The notes under the pieces were generated by a model that was not told the origin of the DNA, made no database searches, and was given only the letters and a program-made list of their open reading frames with translations. Positions 8,401 through 13,319 of a stretch of 20,230 nt of DNA are shown here, piece by piece. The stretch's first letter is position 1. Each line of letters begins with the position of its first letter. The position numbers and the translations under genes are program-made. The stretch comes from JAGLQA01 sp023135565 (GTDB lineage: Bacteria > Acidobacteriota > Aminicenantia > UBA2199). The stretch covers positions 1 through 20,230 of the forward strand of contig DAOWCY010000128.1 of the NCBI GenBank assembly GCA_030639305.1. The letters run 5' to 3'.

Positions 8401-9180
8401 TAGGAATTGATGAGTAAATATTATGTGTTCGAAGTATCTTTTCAAAAATCTTCTCTCCGCCAATTTGCCCTTCCCATATTTTCCTAATTTATCTAAAATC
8501 CATTCAGCGCCCGCCTGTACTTTGGATTTCAAGGCTCCAATAATGATTGCAACCAAAGCAAAAATAATACTCAGAAACAGCGATTCTTTGGTGCCATGTT
8601 TTTTGATCAATAAATCAAAAGCAGAGGATTTTTTTATTTCGATTGAACATGATTTTTCTTCAATTATTTCTTTAACAGTTTTGAGAATTATATTTTTCTC
8701 TTCCTTATTCTCCCAGACAGAAATGGTGAAACGGTGTTTTGAGGGTGGCAGTGGGAGGTTTTCTAAAATAAAGCTATCACTATCATAATCATATGATATG
8801 GCAGCGTTATTGATATTTCTCCAATTTTCTAAGGAGATTTTGGCATGAATATTATTACTGGCGACAAAAATCTCCCCAAAATTTTTTCTTAGAAGAAATT
8901 TCTTATTCTCATTTAATTTTTTATTATTATTATTGCCTTTTGGTGAAAGAATTAGCGATTCCTTTTTTAAAAAGATTTCTAATTTTTTAGGGTTTTCTTT
9001 GGGCTTATATGTGTTCTTGATTAATATTTCTATTTTTTTTAGGTCCTTTCCGAATCCGTGTTTGTTGAGAAATTGGAAGGGATTTAACTTAAAATTTACG
9101 GTTCCGGTGGATTCTTCCTGGGGATGAACCACCACTGTGATAACAAACAACATTAATAATAAAATTTTCCACTGTCTCAT
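5455..9180 (-). CDS. Membrane-anchored NACHT-domain (STAND) NTPase
   Basis: 1241 residues from ATG 9180, chosen because AGGA lies 4 bases upstream and the protein then opens with a signal peptide, MRQWKILLLMLFVITVVV. Visible parts: a predicted exported domain (about 22-195); a membrane segment (about 199-218); a NACHT module with Walker A GTPGAGKTT (325-333), Walker B CIVLLDGLDE (407-416) and FIVTCR (442-447); a helical, HEAT-like region (roughly 600-900); and four hydrophobic segments near the C terminus (about 1068-1090, 1099-1121, 1157-1175, 1184-1210). STAND NTPases are signalling switches, and many bacterial NACHT proteins act in phage defence, but this envelope layout differs from the usual cytosolic ones. 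The gene is strikingly AT-rich, suggesting transfer. Its stop overlaps lipoprotein A. Function unknown. Confidence 0.92.
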   Translation of the reverse strand: MRQWKILLLMLFVITVVVHPQEESTGTVNFKLNPFQFLNKHGFGKDLKKIEILIKNTYKPKENPKKLEIFLKKESLILSPKGNNNNKKLNENKKFLLRKNFGEIFVASNNIHAKISLENWRNINNAAISYDYDSDSFILENLPLPPSKHRFTISVWENKEEKNIILKTVKEIIEEKSCSIEIKKSSAFDLLIKKHGTKESLFLSIIFALVAIIIGALKSKVQAGAEWILDKLGKYGKGKLAERRFLKRYFEHIIFTHQFLKIVGFNTAGISRPQLEEVYISLRVSNFDLSYKVKNGISTDNDCNENKSIPFSKALKQCKKMVILGTPGAGKTTILSYTLLMFARNKAERQFEIKDKLIPIFIPLRRLTHNDSILESITNPKSGIISKDILKECPKNYFEEKLKKGECIVLLDGLDEVTDEKKHRQVAQKVNNMLGAYPGNRFIVTCRIAGWKNLLTGFKILETRNFNRNEIHRFIRGWHKAIITQEERNKLELDKKEFQKKWKVHLDEKVKPAIDLQSNRLIDTIDKNNRILAIAVNPMLLSLICLIHYNRSVLPKGRTILYNQCIEFLVDSWDRSRDILSVIDINLTQKESILREIAFQLHLSGKGEDTRENIIAIIEKKAPELGIKIDPKELLEIIEERSGLLVERSINIVGFSHLTLQEHLTAQYIQKNPGLYPLIKDNFDMQEWREVILLYSGLLDDATRLINDIIENKTLDRLIFAGYCISDVKRCNQTTAGKIVDKLLHQLTFNNERTEGLINVLSTIASDFSGEAVGFSEILSKKLIDNLKGDDDLLKKHETSVISILGKAKVTRVLPVLIDMINKDQALRSTLIDAITSFGNLALTHIKKHIAAGIKPGEIEPLVSILIGINTTSSAKFLIELYNLNIKEYDKFISLALSQMLKDPTISDDLKKIETGLPQRLQKNSIPRDGWPHENLSTNSLFNFLDAKLREDTIAIMDDISTEEKLELESGPPPHQIFLKKISFKVLFPAFLSYIKKISELPSFKLLNVLGFDVKTHSNEKKAKFLIRQIQKAPSSDLKFSIKTIKQNKKTESYNIGEKKERRWIIKAANVYFVLFFLWNFYFSISTLLSYFFKIYEPGFQMLLFSFLFLLLYIFLIVLSRIKLERKFLSKYFCDILFCPIKNSLRILPYISKSSAMVKCYIFLVILSIFSPITGGFLEQPGLILSFNSYFILLLLIPTGIFIVLGVLYYRNNVLGESPIYHLLLLHPGGQNEVIRHGEAQ

Positions 9181-9208
9181 TTTTCCTAAACCATAATAGA
9201 CAAAAACA

Positions 9209-9236
9209 CCTATAGAACCTGATAGGAATCTGTCAT
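9209..9236 (-). promoter_or_regulatory. Possible NACHT operon promoter
   Basis: On the minus strand ATGACA (9236-9231), a 16-base spacer and TATAGG (9214-9209) would start transcription near 9202, leaving a leader of about 22 bases before ATG 9180. The match to consensus is modest, but the terminator at 9249-9284 implies that the NACHT gene needs its own promoter here. Confidence 0.35.
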
Positions 9237-9248
9237 TACCTCCGGGGT

Positions 9249-9284
9249 AAAAAAAGGAAGCAGGCAAACCTGCTTCCCTTTTTT
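9249..9284. terminator. Terminator after lipoprotein B
   Basis: On the minus strand GGAAGCAGG, loop TTTG, CCTGCTTCC, then a run of T. This is a strong intrinsic terminator that separates lipoprotein B from the NACHT gene. A-runs on the other side make it bidirectional. It shares GGGAAGCAGG and the adjoining TTTTATTTGT and GTTCTGCTT with the terminator at 4602-4640, so it was probably duplicated along with the lipoprotein gene. Confidence 0.85.
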
Positions 9285-9311
9285 ATTTGTTATTTTTTTT
9301 CGTTCTGCTTC

Positions 9312-9719
9312 TTAATTCATCCCGCTAACTTTTTTCTGGGCTTCCATGACTTTGGGATCCATAGCAAAGGGGGCTATCTTTTTCATCGCGGGGGCCATTT
9401 TTTGCATGGCTTCCGCTATCTTTGCGGTTAAGTCTTTTAGCTCTTCCGGCCAATTCTTCGGATCTTTCAGTTCAGGGTACTTTTCATCCATCTCTTTCAT
9501 TTTTGGGGCCAGTTCCGTCATCACAGCGGCATACTTTTCGATAGCAGCAGCAGCATCATCGGCGTTTTCGATCTTTTCGCAAGCAGCGGTGTAATCATTG
9601 ATAGCAGCAATGTATTTTTCGGTTACTGCTTTGGCATCGGCGTATTTTCCACCACCGCCGCAAGCGCTGAGTCCGAATAAAAACAAGGCAACGATTAAAA
9701 AGAAAATTAATTTTTTCAT
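9312..9719 (-). CDS. Envelope lipoprotein B, paralogue of lipoprotein A
   Basis: 135 residues from ATG 9719, supported by AGGAGG 7 bases upstream; starts further upstream would spoil the signal peptide. MKKLIFFLIVALFLFGLSAC is a clean lipoprotein signal with Cys20. The mature part is one Ala/Lys/Glu-rich helical domain, from KYADAKAV to MDPKVMEAQKK, with no linker after the lipobox. It matches residues 149-256 of lipoprotein A along its whole length. It ends with its own terminator and is driven by its own promoter, so it can be made independently of the NACHT gene. No known family is recognised; a helical-bundle envelope protein is all that can be said. Confidence 0.9.
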   Translation of the reverse strand: MKKLIFFLIVALFLFGLSACGGGGKYADAKAVTEKYIAAINDYTAACEKIENADDAAAAIEKYAAVMTELAPKMKEMDEKYPELKDPKNWPEELKDLTAKIAEAMQKMAPAMKKIAPFAMDPKVMEAQKKVSGMN

Positions 9720-9773
9720 TAAAAAACCTCCTGATAGTTTTAATTTTTTTATTTGATAATTTCTCATAGGGAT

Positions 9774-9802
9774 TGTATAACATATAGATTTTTTTTAGTC
9801 AA
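9774..9802 (-). promoter_or_regulatory. Lipoprotein B promoter
   Basis: On the minus strand TTGACT (9802-9797), a 17-base spacer ending in TG-T, then TATACA (9779-9774). It has both a good -35 and an extended -10. It is back to back with the osmC-type promoter. Confidence 0.6.
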
Positions 9803-9828
9803 ACTTTTTCTGCAAAAATTTTTTTTTT

Positions 9829-9838
9829 GTGGTACAAT
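9829..9838 (+). promoter_or_regulatory. Extended -10 promoter of the OsmC-like gene
   Basis: TGTGGTACAAT contains TG-G-TACAAT (extended -10). The -35 region (about 9810, CTGCAA) is poor. The predicted start near 9845 leaves about 30 bases of leader, with the ribosome site AGGAGG at 9865-9870. Confidence 0.45.
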
Positions 9839-9874
9839 AACTTTTTAAAATTTGCTGCTTTTACAGGAGGACAA

Positions 9875-10297
9875 ATGGAATCGAAAGTAGTGTGGCAAGA
9901 AGGTATGGCTTTTGAAGCCCATTTAGACGGTTTTAATTTCGCCATTGATGCCGACGAAAATTTCGGCGGGCAAAATAAAGGCCCCAGACCCAAAGGGCTT
10001 ACTTTGATCTCTTTAGCCGGGTGCACAGCCATGGACGTGATCTCCATCTTAAAAAAAATGCGTGTCCAGGTGGAACATTTCGAGGTAGGGACAGAGAGTA
10101 AGTTGACCGGGGAACACCCGAAAAAATTTACCGATATCGTGGTCATCTATAAGTTCCGGGGAAAAGACCTGCCCTTAGATAAGATACAGCATGCCGTCGA
10201 ACTCTCGATGGAGAACTACTGCGGCGTATCCGCCACCTTGAAGCCTGTGGTCAATATTTCCAGGAAGATTTTTATTAACGACAAGGAAGTCTCATAA
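9875..10297 (+). CDS. OsmC/Ohr-family protein (YhfA-like)
   Basis: 140 residues from ATG 9875, with AGGAGG 4 bases upstream; the frame is open earlier but has no ribosome site there. OsmC-family proteins reduce organic hydroperoxides or bind small acyl ligands using two conserved cysteines. Here they are Cys50 in SLAGCTAMDVISILKKMR and Cys116 in NYCGVSATLKP, the usual family positions. The wording of the first motif is closest to the YhfA-type subgroup, whose substrate is not well defined, so no gene symbol is given. It is a single gene with its own promoter, divergent from lipoprotein B, followed by repeat-rich DNA and then nth. Confidence 0.93.
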   Translation: MESKVVWQEGMAFEAHLDGFNFAIDADENFGGQNKGPRPKGLTLISLAGCTAMDVISILKKMRVQVEHFEVGTESKLTGEHPKKFTDIVVIYKFRGKDLPLDKIQHAVELSMENYCGVSATLKPVVNISRKIFINDKEVS

Positions 10298-10373
10298 GTG
10301 GGCGCGTACCCGGAAACGAATGAAATAGTCCACTCGCGTGGGGGGGCGTTGAACTGTGGTGCTTTTCGACGAG

Positions 10374-10458
10374 CTAACACACCCCGTCACTTCGGGGCAA
10401 AAAACAAAAAAGCCCCTGATCTCCACCGCCTGGCAAGTCTCGAAGAGGGGAATTTTAG
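10374..10458 (+). repeat. Palindromic intergenic repeat, copy C
   Basis: It starts TAACACACCCCG with a CCCCG/CGGGG hairpin, followed by an A-rich spacer, AGCCCC and CCACCG, and ends in a degraded TCTCGAAGAGGGGAATTTTAG. The order of parts matches copy B (289-218, minus). It lies 77 bases past the OsmC-like stop. No gene was seen between 10298 and 10634. Confidence 0.55.
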
Positions 10459-10504
10459 CCTTTCGGTCATCCCAAGGCCCGTCTCCTTTGTTTCTTGCTT
10501 TTTT

Positions 10505-10576
10505 CTTCGTGCCCTTCGTGTGCTTCGTGGTTTCATGCTTTTGCTTTTTCTCTGTGCCCTCTGTGTGCTCTGTGGC
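10505..10576 (+). repeat. Two blocks of 9-base repeats
   Basis: Block 1 (10505-10531) is CTTCGTGCC, CTTCGTGTG, CTTCGTGGT. Block 2 (10550-10576) is CTCTGTGCC, CTCTGTGTG, CTCTGTGGC. The third-position variation is the same in both blocks, and each block uses a single core. On the minus strand the period of nine gives runs of His, Thr, Lys, Glu and Gly codons, a known kind of spurious ORF. No gene is called here. Confidence 0.75.
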
Positions 10577-10606
10577 TATAGTAATTTCATGGTAGGTCAA
10601 TGATCA

Positions 10607-10641
10607 TTGAAGATTGAACATTGGAGATTGAACATTGAAGA
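10607..10641 (+). repeat. Five tandem heptamers running into the nth start
   Basis: TTGAAGA, TTGAACA, TTGGAGA, TTGAACA, TTGAAGA in tandem. Unit 3 contains the only Shine-Dalgarno candidate (GGAG 10623-10626) and unit 5 contains the TTG start codon of nth (10635). Confidence 0.85.
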
Positions 10642-11288
10642 ATGATAATCCTATCGGGGTATTAGACGAAATAAGCCGTTTAATCAAACCGCTGCGTCCG
10701 CCGGTGCTGGCTTTTGAGAGCAGTATCAGGAAGACGCCCTTCAGGATTTTGATTTCGGTGTTGTTAAGTTCCAGAACGAAAGACCCGGTAACAAAAAAGG
10801 CGTCTGAGAATCTTTTCTCCATCGCTCCTACAGCCGGAGAGATAGCAAAATTAGAAGAAAAGAAAATAGCCGAATTAATTTTTCCCGTAGGCTTCTATAG
10901 ACAAAAAGCCAAACATATAAAAAAAATCGCTGAGGAATTAGCGAACCGGGAAGATATACCCGGCACTTTCGCGGGCCTCACCGCCTTGCCCGGGGTGGGC
11001 AGGAAAACCGCAAATTTAGTGTTGGCCCTGGCTTTTAATATACCCTCCATTGCTGTGGACACGCATGTATTCAGGATATCGAAACGATTAGGTTGGGCTT
11101 CCGGGAATAGGCCCGAAGAGGTGGAAGAAGAATTAAAGGCCCTTTTTCCCGAAGAGTCGTGGATTAAGATCAACCGCACCCTGGTAGGTTTCGGTCAGAG
11201 TGTATGCCGGCCGCGGCAGCCCCTGTGCAGCCGCTGCTCGATCACCACACATTGTCTCTTCTTTAAAGAAAGCAGGAGGAGATATTAG
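10635..11288 (+). CDS. nth: Endonuclease III (DNA glycosylase/AP lyase)
   Basis: 217 residues. Removes oxidised pyrimidines and cleaves the abasic site in base-excision repair. The helix-hairpin-helix LPGVGRKTANLVL (118-130) carries the catalytic Lys124, and AVDTHVFR (140-147) carries the catalytic Asp142. The [4Fe-4S] ligands Cys191, Cys198, Cys201 and Cys207 follow the classic C-x6-C-x2-C-x5-C spacing. The start is TTG at 10635, because the frame has a stop at 10629 and no later ATG keeps the N-terminal domain. GGAG lies 8 bases upstream, inside the tandem heptamers. The usual LSAQ motif is replaced by LSSRTKD. Monocistronic, and its TAG stop is directly followed by CTCAGGAGGGG repeats. Confidence 0.95.
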   Translation: MKNDNPIGVLDEISRLIKPLRPPVLAFESSIRKTPFRILISVLLSSRTKDPVTKKASENLFSIAPTAGEIAKLEEKKIAELIFPVGFYRQKAKHIKKIAEELANREDIPGTFAGLTALPGVGRKTANLVLALAFNIPSIAVDTHVFRISKRLGWASGNRPEEVEEELKALFPEESWIKINRTLVGFGQSVCRPRQPLCSRCSITTHCLFFKESRRRY

Positions 11289-11365
11289 GTCTCAGGAGGG
11301 GGTTCTCATTGCTCAGGAGGAGCTGATTAGGACTCAGGAGGGGCTATTAGGTCTCAGGTATAGGC
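11284..11365 (+). repeat. Imperfect tandem CTCAGGAGGGG repeats after nth
   Basis: Four units begin at about 11284, 11308, 11326 and 11346, each of the form ATTAGG-x-CTCAGGAGGGG-CT with differences. Unit 1 overlaps the nth stop codon. A single unit, GTGCTCAGGAGGGGCT, lies at 339-324 on the minus strand and overlaps the prfB stop in the same way. No other feature was seen in 11366-11456. Confidence 0.65.
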
Positions 11366-11456
11366 TGAGTGAAAGGTTTCGTGTACTTTAAGATAACTTA
11401 AGCACTTCCCGGGAGTTCTCGATTTCTTCCTGAGATATCTTGAGTTCTCTCGACCT

Positions 11457-11849
11457 CTACTCAAACATAGCTGCTGCTTCTTTTTGCAGTTCTTTCAGGC
11501 GCAGCACCCAGTTTTCCATGGCGGTGGCTTCTTTTTCGGAAAAGTTGAAGATCAATGCCAGGGAGCGGAGAATTTTCTTTTCTTCGCCGGAAAAGTTTTC
11601 ATCCGCGAAGGCCAGGGCGATGCCTTCCAGCATCAGGATTACCCTGGAGCGTCTTGTATCGAAAACACCGGCTAATTCTTCGATATCTCCCGAGGGCAAG
11701 TCGGTCTCGGTATACAGCCCCGTCTCGTAGCGCATGGCCTCGATTTTACCCCGTTCCCTGGCGTCCAGGATGCCGTCGGCCCCGATAATTTTTTTAGCGA
11801 TGGCTAAAAAGGCTTTTTTTTGTTCGAGATTTAAAAGTCCTAAATACAT
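11457..11849 (-). CDS. TerB-like domain protein
   Basis: 130 residues, all helical, resembling the TerB/TerB-like (tellurite-resistance-associated) fold: an N-terminal helix FLAIAKKIIGADGILDARE, an acidic stretch and a C-terminal ALAFADENFSGEEKKILRSLALIFNFSE. Acidic helix ends like these bind metal in TerB. The family is widespread and often stands alone, as here, without terZ/terC/terD, so tellurite resistance should not be assumed. ATG 11849 has AGGAGG 7 bases upstream and a strong extended -10 promoter just before that. It is convergent with nth and its terminator is not obvious. Confidence 0.8.
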   Translation of the reverse strand: MYLGLLNLEQKKAFLAIAKKIIGADGILDARERGKIEAMRYETGLYTETDLPSGDIEELAGVFDTRRSRVILMLEGIALAFADENFSGEEKKILRSLALIFNFSEKEATAMENWVLRLKELQKEAAAMFE

Positions 11850-11869
11850 TTTACTGCCTCCTATGCCGT

Positions 11870-11899
11870 ATTATACCATTACATGGCGGTAATGAACAA
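11870..11899 (-). promoter_or_regulatory. TerB-like gene promoter at the edge of a structured repeat
   Basis: On the minus strand TTGTTC (11899-11894), an 18-base spacer ending ATGTAATGG, then TATAAT (11875-11870). The TG-G before TATAAT makes it an extended -10. The -35 and the whole spacer belong to structured repeat copy 1, and the -10 sits just outside its edge. The predicted start is near 11863, so the ribosome site lies almost at the 5' end. Confidence 0.65.
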
Positions 11900-11970
11900 C
11901 ATGCTGCGCATCTTTCAAGTTCACACCGCCGGGTGGTCTTTTTTTCAAGCTTGGACTTGAAAAAACACTA
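11876..11970 (+). repeat. Structured ~100-bp intergenic element, copy 1
   Basis: It starts CCATTACATGGC, then GAACAACATG and TTTCAAG, then a CACC-GCCG-GGTG hairpin followed by a T-run, then CTTGGACTTGAAAAAA, which pairs with the preceding TTTTTTCAAG. All these parts recur in order in copies 2 (13107-13202) and 3 (14073-13974, minus). No plus-strand gene precedes this copy, so it is not simply a gene's terminator. The left edge drives the TerB-like gene. Confidence 0.75.
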
Positions 11971-12074
11971 TATCATAAAGGGGTCGGCAGCCCCAACCGA
12001 TAGAAAATTTTTATCCGGTAAACCCGGATTTAGGATAATAACATAAACAAAAAGATTTTTCAATAACGGAAAGT

Positions 12075-12364
12075 GTAAGTGTTCAGTTTTGGAAAAAGAA
12101 AAATTCAAAGCTTTTGTCGGGGGGGCTTCTCGCTTATTTAAACAAAAGTTTTGTTCAAACTTTTTCAAAGGTGCGGTATGCCGCTGACCCCCGACAACAA
12201 ATTCAATGGGGGTGGCCCCCGGCAGGGCCGCCCAATACTGTTGCCTTAAGGCTTGGTGTGTTTTGCGAAGCAATAATGGGGGTCCAGGGGGAGCCTCCCC
12301 CTGGACCTCGGAGAGCCGCCGGAGGCAAGCCTGTTTTAGATTTTCCCAAAAACTGAATAGTAAC
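12075..12364. mobile_element. Non-autonomous IS66-like element (MITE), long copy
   Basis: It begins GTAAGTGTTCAGTTTTGG (12075) and ends, read on the other strand, GTTACTATTCAGTTTTTGG (from 12364). CGGAAAGT flanks it exactly on both sides (12067-12074 and 12365-12372), an 8-bp target duplication. It is inverted relative to the copy at 1561-1716 and longer by 134 bases. The extra part includes a near-perfect hairpin with GTCCAGGGGGA arms (12282-12306). No transposase. Between 11971 and 12066 only a GGGG-TCGGCA-GCCCC inverted repeat was seen. Confidence 0.88.
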
Positions 12365-12468
12365 CGGAAAGTTACAGCTTTCAGCTTTCAGCATTCGGCA
12401 TGAGCCATTCACCCGGGCTGCGGCGCGGCGGCTGCCGTTAAAAAAAGCAGCAAGAAAAAAAATTTTAA

Positions 12469-12497
12469 TTGACTTTATTACGTATTTCTGCTATCTT
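12469..12497 (+). promoter_or_regulatory. Promoter of the first Yip1-like gene
   Basis: TTGACT (12469-12474), a 17-base spacer and TATCTT (12492-12497). The predicted start near 12504 leaves a short leader with AGGAGGT at 12515-12521. Confidence 0.6.
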
Positions 12498-12526
12498 GTC
12501 TATCTCACACTATCAGGAGGTGAAAC

Positions 12527-13105
12527 ATGAATTTTAATGCGATTATCAAAAGGGTAAAAAACATGGTATTTAAAACCGGTGAAGAGTGGGACAATATCCG
12601 CGGTGAATCCACGTCGATCCAGGATTTATATCTTAAATTCGGGATTATCGTGTACGCGGTTCCGGCCGCGGCTTTTTTCATCGGTATGTTGATTGCATTC
12701 AGGGGTCGATTATTCGGAAGAGTCCTGTTTATGGCGATATTATTTTATGCATTCACAATGGGTGTCATATTCTTAATGGGACTTTTAGCCGATGTGATCG
12801 GAAAGCAGTTCGGCGCGCCAAAAGATATGTCCGCGTCGCAAAAACTGTGCGTCTACTCGTTGACGCCTTATGCCGTTATAGGCGTTTTATTCTTGTTTTT
12901 AACCATAGGCGGCGGAATTTCATACCTTATCCTGGCAGCCAGCCTTTTCTCATTTTATCCCATGGCATTAGGCGCAGGCAAACTCAAAGATATAGCGAAA
13001 GACAAGCTGGTGCCTTTTATTGCCATAATGGCCATAGCCTGGTTAATTTTAATTTACGCGGCTTATCAACTGAGCGGTAGGATCGTATTCAGCCGTTTCT
13101 TTTAA
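12527..13105 (+). CDS. Yip1-family membrane protein 1
   Basis: 192 residues. A polar N terminus (NAIIKRVKNMVFKTGEEWDNI), typical of bacterial Yip1-domain proteins, is followed by about five hydrophobic segments (near 38-57, 66-90, 110-128, 130-148 and 160-180), so it is an inner-membrane protein. The function of bacterial Yip1 proteins is not established. ATG 12527 has AGGAGGT 5 bases upstream and its own promoter. It is clearly paralogous to the next gene: the N-terminal KRV-EEW motif and the VPAAA/IPAAA first membrane segment line up. The stop codon lies one base before structured element copy 2, which supplies a terminator. Confidence 0.85.
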   Translation: MNFNAIIKRVKNMVFKTGEEWDNIRGESTSIQDLYLKFGIIVYAVPAAAFFIGMLIAFRGRLFGRVLFMAILFYAFTMGVIFLMGLLADVIGKQFGAPKDMSASQKLCVYSLTPYAVIGVLFLFLTIGGGISYLILAASLFSFYPMALGAGKLKDIAKDKLVPFIAIMAIAWLILIYAAYQLSGRIVFSRFF

Positions 13106-13106
13106 G

Positions 13107-13202
13107 CCATTACATGGCGGTATTGAACAACATGTTTTACATATTTCAAGTTCCCACCGTCAGGTGGCTTTTTTTTCAAGCTTAGTCTTGAAAAAACGCT
13201 AT
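13107..13202 (+). repeat. Structured ~100-bp intergenic element, copy 2
   Basis: Same order as copy 1: CCATTACATGGCGGTA, TTGAACAACATG, TTTCAAG, a CCACC-GTCA-GGTGG hairpin with a T-run, then CAAGCTTAGTCTTG. Loop bases differ from the other copies while the stem is kept. It begins one base after the first Yip1 stop. Confidence 0.75.
13152..13176 (+). terminator. Terminator of the first Yip1 gene (inside element copy 2)
   Basis: CCACC (13154-13158), loop GTCA, GGTGG (13163-13167), C and eight T. A short but canonical intrinsic terminator on the right strand for the gene ending at 13105. Confidence 0.75.
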
Positions 13203-13319
13203 TTTTTTACGCCACTTAATGCTCTTCCCACGCAGCGGGCTAAGTGGATACCGGCGGCAGCATTAGCGATTGGGAAGCAGCCAAAATACCCGCCCCTGGA
13301 TAAATAAAGGAGTTCATAA

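Noticed and set aside
9181..9267. Longer NACHT protein starting at 9267
   Set aside because: The extra 29 residues overlap the terminator at 9249-9284 and would hide the signal peptide. ATG 9180 has AGGA 4 bases upstream.
10292..10603. Overlapping open frames on both strands between the OsmC-like gene and nth
   Set aside because: They are made of the palindromic repeat and the 9-base repeats; no ribosome site and repetitive, family-free peptides.
11284..11365. Possible CRISPR array
   Set aside because: Units are short, imperfect and have no unique spacers of even length; no cas genes are nearby.
11457..11849. Tellurite-resistance locus
   Set aside because: Only a TerB-like domain is present, without terC, terD or terZ; such single genes are common and do not show resistance.
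11968..12412. Open frames on both strands upstream of the first Yip1 gene
   Set aside because: They lie in the IS66-like element; composition is non-coding and the same peptide stretches recur from the copy at 1561-1716.
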